From assembly GCA_016859345.1 (NCBI GenBank), contig CM029126.1:7371527-7435526 (forward strand): DNA of 64,000 bases, written 5' to 3'. A model generated the notes under the pieces. The model was not told where the DNA came from and did not search any database. It saw only the letters and a program-made list of their open reading frames with translations. This DNA is from Istiophorus platypterus. Its lineage: Eukaryota; Chordata; Actinopteri; Istiophoriformes; Istiophoridae. Numbering within the stretch: position 1 is the stretch's first letter; every line of letters begins with the position of its first letter. A program made the position numbers and the translations under genes. Shown piece by piece: positions 13,615 to 25,192 of this stretch.

Positions 13615-13644
13615 CCCCCCACCCCCACCCCCTGCCCCCACCCC
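13615..13644 (-). repeat. C-tract cluster, G-quadruplex motif on minus strand
   Basis: Five C-runs of 6, 5, 5, 5 and 4 bases separated by 1-2 bases. The minus strand satisfies the G3+N1-7 four-tract quadruplex rule with long tracts and very short loops. It is on the template strand of man1c1, so the transcript would be C-rich. Confidence 0.85.
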
Positions 13645-14062
13645 TCGATTTTCCCATTAGGGTCTGTTGCTCCGAGTCTGCTGTTCCATCCAAATGATAA
13701 AACCGACAGTGTGAAGGTCTGTCACTGCCGGAGAGACTTAAATCATCCAAGATACAGTGTGAGAGACTATTATGAGATTGTAGATCCAGTTTGACCAGAG
13801 GACATTGGGCAGCTGGTGCTGCTATAAATGATTGCTGTGGAGTGGGTGATGATTATGGCCCCTTGCGGGATGCAGTTTGCGGGAGAGATGCTTGGAGCAG
13901 AACCGGAACAACGCCTGACTATTAATAACCTCCCGTTGTGTTGATCGTATGTGTGTACTGTTTATGTGTGTGCTTTCTTGGGGCCCCAGAAGGATAACGG
14001 TTAGGCTCAAGGGAAACAGTTCTCAGGTTAAACATCTAGTTCAAACTGGTCCGGTCGCTGCC

Positions 14063-14099
14063 ACTGCTGCTCCTTCTGCTGCTCCTTCTGCTGCTCTTT
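14063..14099 (+). repeat. CTGCTGCTCCTT minisatellite-like tract
   Basis: About two and a half copies of a 12-bp ctgctgctcctt unit. Its in-frame Ala/Ser-rich translation is a by-product, with no gene signature. Confidence 0.9.
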
Positions 14100-14655
14100 C
14101 ATCATTCACCATCAAACACACAACTAGCAAGGCCAAATGACTCTGACAGAATTAGCTATTGCTGTAGGCTTTAGATGTCGGTCTGTGTTGGGTTGTGCTG
14201 TTTTGCATTATATGATTGCATAGTGTATAAAAAAAGTATAAAATACCCATCGAAATTTTCCTGACACCGAAGTGGCCATTCTTGCACCAACAGTTAGTTT
14301 CTGTTGAACATTCTGTAGCTATTAGCAGTCGCCACTGGCAGTTTTAACTGACATTGATACATCCACCGTTTTATCAGATCTATGACAAAGCAAAAGGCAC
14401 TACTCCCCGAAAATAACCTTGCAGGGGCATTGTCTGTAGGTCTTTTCATCATGACTCAGGTGTGATTTTTTGATTTAGTTTTTTTTTCTGCTCTTAAATT
14501 AATACTAACCAAGCTAGACATTATGCTAGCATTCGAGATTAATATGTTGCTGTGGGGGACTTGGATGTATTTTTGTGAATGCAGTTCACAGCAGGGAACA
14601 TACTAGGCTGTTTCATATCCTGGCCAAGCTACTTGATATTTTCTCTGTTCTGTGT

Positions 14656-14704
14656 CATTTATAACCTCCTGCTGTTTTATTAAAATGGCAGGAGGTTATA
14701 AATG
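14656..14704. repeat. 23-bp near-perfect inverted repeat (hairpin)
   Basis: Left arm catttataacctcctgc and right arm gcaggaggttataaatg are exact reverse complements (17 bp). The inner part tgtttt/aaaatg adds two G-U wobbles and four pairs around a 3-base att loop, giving a 23-pair stem if transcribed. Confidence 0.95.
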
Positions 14705-15398
14705 TACATGATTTAATTCAAAAGTAATTTTTGAAAAAGGAAAGAAAGTCTTTGCCAACAAGCTCACTGAGATCGTCAGGTCGGTCACTAACAGGACAGT
14801 AAGTTCACAGTTTATTCAAAAGATGTATTTGTGCCATTGGCTCCTGTCTCATAACTATCTGCGAACCATTCCGTTTTTTTGACGAGCAGTTTATACATCA
14901 ACAGAGGAACTTGAATAAAATGTGTGCTGCCACACAGCTAATAATCTACATCACTTTTCTCAGTTTACAACTCAACACAGTTGAACTCAACAGAAAAGAA
15001 AAACCCCAGACAGGTTAATTTTGTCTCAGAAAGCAGCGGATCACATTTCAGAAGCTGAAGCCTTTACTTGTTGGACATTTTTGCTTCATAAATGGCTCAA
15101 ATAATGATCAAACTGCTGTCAATTAATTTCTATCTGCAAACTCCTGCTCATCTTCATATAAACTCCTGGGTGTTTGCCAGGGGAACATCTCTTCTACCCG
15201 GATCAATTTGTATGTAGTTCTTTGTTTGCCTCAGCACATACTGTAGATGTACATTAGCATTTGTCTCTTTTCATGTGATTGTGCATATTCTGTGTGCCCC
15301 CTTCTACACCTCCATATAGGAACATGCATGTTTGTGTGTTCACTCCACCTCAGTTTCTCGACTGCCTGCATGCATGCTGCATGCCTACGTGCAGCCGC

Positions 15399-15421
15399 TG
15401 TGTGTGTGTGTGTGTGTGTGT
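15399..15421 (+). repeat. (TG)n microsatellite
   Basis: Eleven or so TG units. The preceding sequence has nested tgcatgc palindromes (about 15367-15383). Confidence 0.95.
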
Positions 15422-15952
15422 CTCGTTTGTCAGTGTCCATTTATATTCTTATAAACGTGTGAGGTGTTGAGACCTTGTTGTCTCATCCCCTTCCTTTATC
15501 AAGAACATAGTACAATCAAGGGACCTGGGGGAGGGGGCGGTGAATTCAGTCAGCCTTGTGTGAAAATTGCCCATGGGCTGAGCTGAGGCAGCAGGGACAG
15601 AGGGAGGCGGCAGCCGACAGAGGGGAAGAAAGACATGTGTTCATATGCTCGTCAGCAAGAGGAAAGAGGAGATGAGGAGAGAGCGGTAGAGGATCAGGAG
15701 CGGTGGGAAGAGAGAAGAAGTGTTTTCTTTTCATATGCTGATCAGCAAACGTGACTCCACGATGATACAGAGATGCCGAGGGAGCGGAGGGGAAAGGGGA
15801 GGAATAAAGACAGGGTTAGAGAGTATGAAAGCTGGAAAGGAAAGGAATATGTCAAGAGCAGTATATCTGTGGGCATACTGGGGGTTGAGTGCCCCTAAAC
15901 TAATTTATCCTCTTTAATACTATAGTATCCACTTGTGTGGATGTGGGTGTGG

Positions 15953-15953
15953 G

Positions 15954-15990
<37 letters not shown>

Positions 15991-15995
15991 GCGCG
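15953..15995 (+). repeat. (GTGC)n/(GC)n alternating purine-pyrimidine tract
   Basis: About ten GTGC units running into gcgcgcgcg, bordered by GT-rich sequence on both sides. Such alternation favours Z-DNA. Confidence 0.95.
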
Positions 15996-16799
15996 AGGGT
16001 GTGTCTGTGTGTTTGTGTTGATGTATGTGTGTATAAGGTATAATATATATGGTAATATAAGGTTTCATATCACAAAAAATGTTGTTTAGGCTTCAGATAA
16101 AAATGTGTATCTCTAATGAATTAGTATTTTCCAGTCTTAGATTTCTATTATTTTATCTTATTTTATTGTATTGTATTTTATTTTTATTGTAGTATTCTAT
16201 TTCAGCTGCTTCAGCTCTGCTCACTGCCTTTAACCACTTGATTTCATAATCATCCTATAGGAGGGATCCTCTCAACTGCAATTAGCTGAAAAGAGAAGTC
16301 TTTTTGCCAGTCGGGACTGTATCTGTAAGAATGTGAAGGCCGTGAAGATGCAGCTCATCCGGCAGCTGTTGTGTATTTGGTCATGAAACTCCTTGCTGTC
16401 TCTCTGTGTCCCTCTTATTATATGGCTTCTCAAACATTATAAATCTTGTAAATTTTGGGTAAGGCTTCATGATTATGCCTTTGTTAGGTGTTGGGGCACA
16501 TGTATGAAATAACTGTCTACCATTAGCATGTGTAGTTTGAGCGAGAACCAGTTAAACTTAATCATAAAGTTCTTTAGCATGCATGTAACTATGACTATTT
16601 TTTGCACAGGTTGAATTTTTTTGATGCAACAGTATTGTTGCAAGAAGCTTGGCTGCATGCAAATGAGACCACCAATCTGCAAATCGATTCTGCTTGCTCT
16701 CTATGAAAATGTATTTTTGTCAAATGCCCCAGTTTTCTGTTGATTCGTTGACATCTACCAGCATGACAGGGAACGCCTTATTCAGTCGACAACTAATAT

Positions 16800-16910
16800 G
16801 AGGCAGTTGTGGCCCAGCCGGTCAGAGCTGGCCATCCAGTAATCGCAGGATCGGTGGCAGGATCAGTTAGGCCAATGCCTTGCATGGTAGCTCACTGCCA
16901 CTGGTGGGTA
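16800..16910 (+). repeat. Degenerate tRNA-derived SINE
   Basis: The start, aggcagttgtggcccagccg, matches the head of a common teleost tRNA-derived SINE with a TGGCNNAGNNGG A-box. It continues through ccatccagtaatcgcaggatcggtgg, which corresponds to the B-box region but is mutated. An internal part is missing, because the body jumps to the ...tagctcactgccactggtggg tail. A T/A homopolymer follows at 16915. It is too mutated to be a functional tRNA or an active SINE. Confidence 0.7.
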
Positions 16911-19900
16911 AAAATTTTTTTTTTTTTTTTAAAGTTTCGAAAAAATGTCAGAATTCATAGCTAACTTGGTCAAAAGATGGCGACTGGTCTTTTTATAGTG
17001 AGATAGTTACCATGTACAGACCGCTGCTTGTTTTGCCAGAGACAAGCCATAAGTCAGGTGCAACTTTGAATGTAGTTTTCTCTACATTTAGTGGAGTTTT
17101 CAACTGCAGTTCTCCTACAACAGACCAGGTGATGATAGAGAGCTCTCAGTCTGTATGCTGATAGTAAGCATGCAATGTGTTAGATAATCATCCTAGATGG
17201 CTAAATGACCATGGCAAATTAAATGGAAATGGAGGGATATGTTCTTAAAAATTCCAGTTTTTCTGGGTAAGGGCCTCTAGACTCCACATGTAATTGGTCC
17301 TCTCCCATGTGTGACAGACTATTTCTGCCCATGAAAGATACACAGAAGCAAAGAAAAAGAAAGACAGACTGGTGGGCAGGAGAGTGAAGGAGACAGAGTC
17401 CAGAGACACATGGGCAAGGGGAAAGCAAAGCAAGACAAAGGAAGGAGAAGGAAGAAAAATAGACAGCTAAAGATGGAGGTTTGGAAAGATGATAATGACA
17501 TGTTGAAAGAGAGAATGAAAAGAGAAAAGAGTAGACATAAAGTAGCCAGAGGGAGAGAGGGTTCATATTTTTGTGCTGTAGGCAGGTAGGATTAGGAGTC
17601 AGACATTACAATCAGTGGGAGCAGCCACATTATGAACCTCATTTTACTCTGCAAAAATCCTGTCAAGCCATCAAATAAAGGTCAAAGCTCTCATTCTAAA
17701 AATAATCTTTCTGCAAGACAAGGCACGGCTACTGGTATCAAGACCTACGTTTTCTTAGAATTGAAATGCTGCCATGGGAGGAAATACACACGCTTCTTTT
17801 CTTGTTACCTGATTATTTCTATTTTGGGGTCTATTCTTGGTCAATCACACTATCACATCTGTGCCTATACATGGTCGGCGATCTTCAGTCTGCCTTTTTT
17901 TTCATTTCATAAACTTCCATATTTTTTTCTGGCCTGTAGGTCTCTCTGTAAAATCTGGTGTCATCATATACAATCTATACTTTTAGATATTTCTTTTTGA
18001 GAGAACGTGCCGTTTGATGGGTATAGTGATTGCATCAGTCCACGCTGTTCTTCTTCTAATTTGGTTGACCCAGTTCCGTTTTTCGAATAACGTTTATTTT
18101 GGGTCACTCAAACACAGACAATATAAATATCCAACACATCACTTTGAGAAAAATGCTGTAAATTTTAAATTTCTCTCGCAGATGACAGTTCCCTTGTTTT
18201 TCTCCGTCTGGGTGTGTCTCCATATGTCACTGCAACATTAAGTCACGGCGTTTTGTGCCAAGGGAAAGTCAGTTGTCATGTTAGCTTGCGGTGTGTGCTG
18301 CATGCATTAACAGAGGAACAAAGTTTGCTCTTAGACTGGATGATCTGACCTTTACTTGTCTGCTTGAGAAGATCATGCAGAGCAAATTGATATTCATAAC
18401 ACAGCTAATGTCAACCAGTATGTCTTAAGACTCAATCACGTCCTGGTATGCAGGGGGAATATGAAAATGATCCTGTTCGTCTGTTGTCTCTTACGCTCTT
18501 CGTCACTCATTCTTGCAGTGCCTCCAGAAAAATGTCCAACTCCCCTGACATTTTGTGAGGTGAGGTTAGCTGAACTCAAAATGCATTATACTTAAATGTT
18601 TTATTCTTAAAATCTTTTTCTTGGAATTCATATGTTTATATTATGATAAACATAAACATGTTTTAAAACATTTCTAAAAATGCTATTAAATCGATGGAGT
18701 AAAATTCTAAATAACTATTCAACCCTCCAGCTGTATTTTCACTATAGTGCATGGTGGGGCCTGCTTTGTACCGGTCAAGCAGCATTTTTCCCCTTTGGTA
18801 TACCCAGGTTATTGTTCCTTGCCCATGCCTGTTTGAAATTTTTGTGACCTGCTGAAAACTTGACCATACTGCAGTGGGAGGAAGTGACGAAGCAGAGGTT
18901 TCAGCTACCGCAGAAGCACCTGCTATAGCACAGTTGTGTGCTGTCCTTCACAGAATAAACAAAAAATGATTGCGTTTACACATTATTCAAGAACTCATGA
19001 ACTGTTTGTTGAGGATATGTTGGCAAACTTGACTTAGATAAAGATAGTTCCCTCATTATATGCATTATAATTATAGTCGGCAAACATACAACTATCAGCA
19101 TTGACAAAGGCAAACACCGTGATGAATAATGAAGGTGCGTATTCTTCTAACCCTGTGTCCTAGAAATTATGTTCAAGTTCTAATTAGCAACAACAAATTG
19201 CCTAAAAAAAAAAGTAATGTTGCTTGAATTACATTTTTATCAACATAATGGGAAAAGTTAATTAAACTATCTGACTAGCCACAAAATGTCGATACTGACT
19301 CTATAACTAAAATATTCACTGACAATGCAGTTGATTTATTTCCTTTTTTTTTTCCTTACAGTATTAACTCAAAGCAACTGCAGCAAAACGCTAAACTTTA
19401 CATGGATATGATTAGGGATTCGCAGCACCTGGTTAAGGTTCGGGACAGATTTAGTCTTGGTTGAATATATAAAAGATCCACGGTGAATTGAAACTCAAAG
19501 ACACAATGTGTTAAACTTTTTTTTAATCCCGACATCAATTACACTTTCTATCACAACATTATGGGGAAAACAATACAGCACATATCTTCTGGGAGACATG
19601 CTGCTTCAGTGGACGGTAAAAGATTGACAGACGGAGGCCTCCCTCTCCCGCTGAAAAACTGACATCTGTAGTTGGTTGTGTTCAAGTCCTCACGGGAAGT
19701 CAATGAAATTTTTCTTACATGAAACACTTCATCAAACATCTCCTTTAAAAGCAGTTTAATTTGGGGTCCTCAACGGTCATTCTGGACCTCCCACTCTGGA
19801 ATATCAGCGTGCCGGAACACAAAGGGCTCTACTTTTAAAGGAACAAAAGAAAATAGGTAATTTGCTTTGTCATGACTGATTCCAGGCCCCGCCACACCTT

Positions 19901-21181
19901 CTGGTAATGTTTCCTCCTAATTTGACCTCATTTCCAACCGTGCTGCGGTTGCACCATTTGCCCCTGGCCACAGCATTACCCAAATGTCAGCTGTCAGGCC
20001 ATATGCACCTGCACCATAAAGCACTGAGCGTGTGCTTTGAACTGTGTGGTGCTGATTCAAAAACATAGTGTGATCTGAATTAATTTTTAGCAGAACCACC
20101 TGGGTACATCTTTTTTTCTCTTTTTTTTTTTTTAATCTCTGTTTATCAGATTGGTAGAACTGAATTTTAGGAGTTTTGCCCATCACTCCTTGCAGATTTG
20201 TTGTTTGGCCAAAGGCACTGGATGCATTGTTTGCTGAGAGAGTATCTCACATTATTCCCTGAATCAATTCTGTCTCTGATTCCTGCGGCAAATCCTCAAC
20301 AGCGTTCCAGTTTTGGCATGCTCCAGTATCTCTTGGACTTGATCTTTAAAAACATTGTTCAAAATGATTAAAATTTCGTTTTGTTTTGGGTTTTTTTTCT
20401 GAATCTGTGGCCCAGATATCAAGTTCAGTATTGATGCTGCACAGGTCTGATTGCGGATAACTGTCCCTTTGTTGGAGCCTAAGCAGCCCATGATGGGTCT
20501 GTCTGCTACTTTGCTTTCTCTCCCATCACGCACTGCAGCAGCTGGCAATAGAGGAATTATATCATCCTTCTTGCTGTGACCGAGCATCCTAGTGGAAAGG
20601 GTAAGGCTGTAGTGGAGAAAAATTTATGCCAGGTGATTTTCTTTTCCTTTTTTCTTTTTTTTCTCACAGTACAGTAACTGTATACGGGGGAGCCAATTGA
20701 ATAAATCTGAGCCTCAGCAGTCCAGCGAGCAATGATATTCATCACGTTGTGCATGGAGAGGATCACTTTTCAGCCATCCTGTAGGGAGAGTCACGGAGAT
20801 ACTCTCCCGCCAGCTGAAGGGTACGGTGCCTTTTCTGACACCCCATCCCCCCATCACACCGACTGCCTCTTACATAAGCTGTGCTTAGAGGCAAAGAAAA
20901 AAATGGAAAAAATGAAGTCTGGTTGAAATGGGAAATGTATGGTTAGCCAGTGCAGGTGGGGGAAATTGAAGATGGAGATGGAGATTTACTGTGTAGACGA
21001 TACTGAGTATGTCTGTGTGATCGTTATGCGGCAGAAGACCGGTGCGTCCTGGGATGTGAAGAGAATATACAGCTGAAAAAAAACCTTTTTACGCCCAAAT
21101 TGGCATGATGTGTGGTCAAGCAGTTAATTATAGAGCCATAACCCGATTTGAATATCATTTTCCTTCATATATTTAAGTTAG

Positions 21182-21535
21182 GGCTGGAGGGATCAGTCGA
21201 ATATTCAATGAATCGATTTCATAGAGTAGCAGAAAGTTAATCGTGCAACTATTCTTATACTCAAATAACCTCTTAAGTCATTTGTTTTAAACAAATTAGC
21301 ACTTCTGTGGTTGCAGCTTCTAAGATGGGAGCATTTAATATTTGTCTTTGTCATATATGTTTGGAAACCAAAAATCTTTTGGTGTTCGACTGTTGGTTCG
21401 ACTGAACAAAACATCTGAAGATGTCACCGTAGATTCAGCAGATGTTGCTCACTATTTTCTGGCATTACACATACTTAAATGATTAATTAAGAATTAACAA
21501 TAGGTCAGTAGGTAATGAAAATAACCAGAAGTTGA
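21182..21535 (-). repeat. AT-rich MITE-like repeat, copy 1
   Basis: Contains, in order, ttctgtggttgcagcttcta, a 'tgttggttcgactgaacaaaaca' block, 'gaagatgtcacc', 'cactattttctggcatt' and 'aaatgattaattaa'. These are the landmarks of a widespread teleost non-autonomous repeat whose other orientation starts gggctgcaactaac. Strongly diverged. Confidence 0.7.
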
Positions 21536-22559
21536 AGCCCTCAACTCAATTTTTTATTCATCTCAGCAGGTAACAGGCCTTGAGAAATGGCAGGGAGTGG
21601 AATTTCCTTTTAATTGTAACCCATCCTCATGTCATATTTACTCATATTTCATTAAATACATGAGCGTTGCCTTCGAAAAGTGTGTGCTAATTTAAGGAAC
21701 ATTCTGCTTCGCAGATTGAAAACCGGAATTCATTTTCACAAAGCCTGGCAGTTCACAGTTCATAGCTTTAACACTGGAGTCGGTTGAGATGAATTAGTAC
21801 GTTAAGCGTAAATGAGCCTGAACACACACCTGCGTGCTTGTATCATGTATAGCCAGGGTTTTGCCGCCTGTGTGTGAGCAGCGTACCTGCCTGTGCATTT
21901 TTATCTGTTTGTCTCCTTTTTGCTAAGGAGCCGTAACGTGGCCTTGGAAGAAAATTTAATTTCCGCAGATCAAAGTGGATCATCATAATCGCACAGTAAC
22001 CTGCCGCGCTCCGTAGTCCCCACCGCAGGCTTAGCCATGAAAGCTCCCTATCCCAAACCCCTATTCTGCTCTGTGTACAAACACCTAATCCCATTTGTGA
22101 GGAGTTAAAATAACTGTGCTCTGCTCCTCTCTTACATCGTTCCGTTTTACTATAGAATTAAGAGGCATTGGGCAAGAGCAACCTCTCATAACCAGCGGCT
22201 CACACATCTTGCATTATAGCTTGTCCAAATGTTATATGCATCAGGGCATGCAGCTCATTTGATATTTGTTTGGTTCTTGTACAGTCATCTAATAATAACT
22301 CACTCTCTGAATAAATCTGTCACTCAACAATAAGCTAGCAGCTTGTTTGTCAGAACTGCAGCCAAGCCGAGCTTCCAAGGATACGTGTCTGCGGCTGCCT
22401 GAATTATTACACAATTAAGAATGCAAATACCGTTTTTTTAAGCTACAAGAAAAACAAAGGATCCTTTTCTTTTTTTGTTCATTGTCGCTGTCATGCCGTG
22501 TCCCCACCTTTTCTAAATCAGTCTTATTTTTTCGTCTTGTATAAACCCTTCAATTAGTC

Positions 22560-22935
22560 ATTTTTAGCAGTACATAACATTCTTGCTGAAGTAATTGGAC
22601 TCAGCCTGGGAAAGCTTTGGCACCAGCCCAGATGAACCCAAATCTCAACAGAAGCCCTGTTGAGAGGCTGATGAAATTTTTTTCTCTTTCTTTCTCTTTT
22701 TTTTGCCGTTCTTTTCACAAGTCACGCCAGTCAGAAAGGACGCGGCGCAGACCAAACAAATCAAATCCAGGGGATCATTAGGCTGTTCTTAATGATGTCA
22801 GGCTTGTAGCAACCAGGCCTTTTCATTCAGACTTTGCATAGCTCACAGCCCCGGGGCCTTATTTACAGGCTTCAGTGCTCCTCTCTGTCCAGCAGCAATT
22901 AAAGGAGAGAAAAAGAGCCCTTTTGTGCCTTTGAG
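22560..22935. other. Repeat-poor block, candidate conserved non-coding element
   Basis: Unique-looking sequence with mixed composition (for example 'ttaatgatgtcaggcttgta', 'cagcagcaattaaagg') and no simple repeats apart from one T-rich patch. It has the texture of vertebrate intronic enhancers. Inference only. Confidence 0.25.
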
Positions 22936-24169
22936 GATGAACTGAAGACATTTAAACACAATCCGAGTATTCAAAATATACTTTTGATTGACATCAGACA
23001 GAAAGAAATGTCCAGTCAGAACTTTTTATCTTAGAAAATATGACTGTTTTTACCAAAGGCGAGGATTGCTCTGGACGTTTTACCATCCCCTGACCAAAAA
23101 AAAAAAAAAAAATCAAATTTAGTAAAAGAGGCCCATTATTGCCTCAGTACACTGTACGTCATTGTTTAAAAGGGTCAACCAGCTGGCTTGTAACAGTGAA
23201 AGTATTGATCCTGTTGGCTTTGGCTGCGATCAATGCCTTCCTGGAAACAAAAGAGTCTGTGCCTGGTGGGACTGGTCACTGCCGATTTGTCACTGGGGAG
23301 ACCGCAAGACCTGGCGATGCAAACGGATTGTGTCGTTTTATGGTAGCGGTAAAATACATGAAGAAAAAGAAAAATTCCTGTTTGCAGCCAAAGTTTATAT
23401 AGAATTTGTATTCGTTGTGTGTGGGTGTGCTCTGCATCTGAATGTGTTAAACCCCACAGTCTTGTTTCCTTTGATTTGTATATTTTCCACAGTGTCTGTT
23501 CATATTTTTTGTTAAGGCAGAGTGAGTAGATGAGTTATGATGAAGCTAGCAATCAAGTATGGATATGAATATCAAGTTAGGGTATGAAAAACACCCAAAG
23601 TGCATTAAGGATTTGCCATTGCTCTTGCCTATATTTTTATTGGAAATGTAACAGAGAAACATGGAAATTGAATGGATAGAATTTAGTTTTTCAAGCCTAA
23701 ATACTTACCATGGCTCATACTGCCAAGGAGGCATTTTGAATTCAGCCAGTGTTGGCAATAACCACTTTCTATTCAAAACAACTCCCCATGGATTTGGTCT
23801 GGGTGGCGGCCTCTCTAAACATGAGCTGGGGAGATAAACGCATGTGCCAGTGTGAGTTCCCACATCTCTGTGTGTTTCTGTGTGTGCACGTATTGTTTGT
23901 ATACAAAACAACAACTCCCCACCAGATAGGAAATGCGCAGCCAATTGAATATGATGTTTCATACCCCGGCAACAGCAACAGACACTGTCAGAAAGGGGAG
24001 TTTGAATAGGGGACAGGACGGTCGCAGCCTTTAGAACAAACAAGCCGGAGCAGAATAGCAGAGACTGTGGACAGCTAAGATTATTCAGGGTAGATTTTGG
24101 GTCGGGAGGAGAACTTGCAGTAATCTTGCCACAGAGGCATCATGACAAGTGTGTCTTATTGAATTCCAT

Positions 24170-24960
24170 TTTAGCTGATTAATGTCTCTGTTCTGTCCGC
24201 AGAGCAGCAATACAGCACAGGCTGCCACGGCTTTTTCAATTCCAGATGTAATTGAGTGTGTGTTTTTCACAAAGCTGCAAGGGCCATCAATTAGGCACAT
24301 AAAAAGCAGTACATTAATTGTGGGGCAGGTTAGAAAGCCTACTTGCAGTAATCAATTGCTTGATAAATAATGAATGAAATCTCACCATTCAAGGCCTGGG
24401 GAGATTAAATTATTTATCATCCTCACTTCCTCCCTGGAGGAAGCCCCGCGTCTGTGTAACAGCTGACGGTAAACTACTGTCTCATCATCTTCACCGCAGA
24501 CTCTAGCTTCATATGTGTGGCAGCCAACCTTCAGCCGCGATGCAGACATTAACACATACACAGGTACATGTAGACTCCGTGGCTCAGGCGGGCTTTTAAA
24601 ACACACATTATCTCCATCCCAGGTGGAGGCGGTAATTGATCTCTTTCTTCATATTTAGTGTAACACAATTAGCTAATGGGCCAGGCACCTTAGCTGTCAA
24701 GCAGGCAGGAGATTTGGGAGCACTCCACTCAGAGCTGATGATTGGGGAAGACGAACGGCCGTCAGGACCAGGCCAGCGGGCCCTTGCTCTTCCTCACCGA
24801 ACCAACAGCCCCTTCCTGACTTAAATGTATCATTGCGGTTGCAGAGCTTGACCTTTTGCGCACTATGTGGGGATTGGAGGCCAGGCCTGCTGCTGCTGAG
24901 ATGTCCTTTGGCTGACAGTCATAAGGACGCATCAGGAAAGCGGCTCCTGAGAGATGGAGT
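24170..24960. other. Repeat-poor block, candidate conserved non-coding element
   Basis: About 0.8 kb free of microsatellites, with homeodomain-like ATTA cores ('catcaattaggcac', 'gtacattaattgtgg', 'taatcaattgcttgat') followed by a GC-richer part. No ORF of interest. Enhancer-like by texture only. Confidence 0.3.
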
Positions 24961-25174
24961 GACCATCTCATAGCTGCTGTAAAAAATGATATTGAATTTG
25001 CTCCAACTTTGCAGCCATGACTTGCAACATTAAATTAGGCTTTGCTCAAACTCTTCTTTTCACCTTGTTCTTTTCTTTTTTTTAATCATATTTCTATCTC
25101 TTTTTCTCTCCTCAGCTTTATCATCTTTATCTTGGTTGTAGCACAACTCCATGTTCCTACCAGCTGAATGTGTG

Positions 25175-25192
25175 CCCCCCCCCCCCCCCCCC
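25175..25192 (+). repeat. Poly-C run
   Basis: Eighteen consecutive C residues. A poly-G run of eleven follows at 25292-25302, about 100 bp away, so the two are complementary in cis. Further poly-C runs occur at 29717-29728 and 46862-46876. Confidence 0.95.

Noticed and set aside
14656..14704. microRNA precursor
   Set aside because: The stem is only 23 pairs with a 3-base loop, shorter than a usual pre-miRNA, and no known miRNA seed is recognised. Kept as a hairpin finding only.
16800..16870. tRNA gene
   Set aside because: The A-box-like and B-box-like motifs belong to a degenerate SINE. The cloverleaf pairing and B-box are broken.
23162..23515. 117-codon plus-strand ORF rich in Cys and Trp
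   Set aside because: Considered as a small secreted protein or zinc-binding peptide; there is no signal peptide, no regular Cys spacing and no overlap with conserved-looking sequence.
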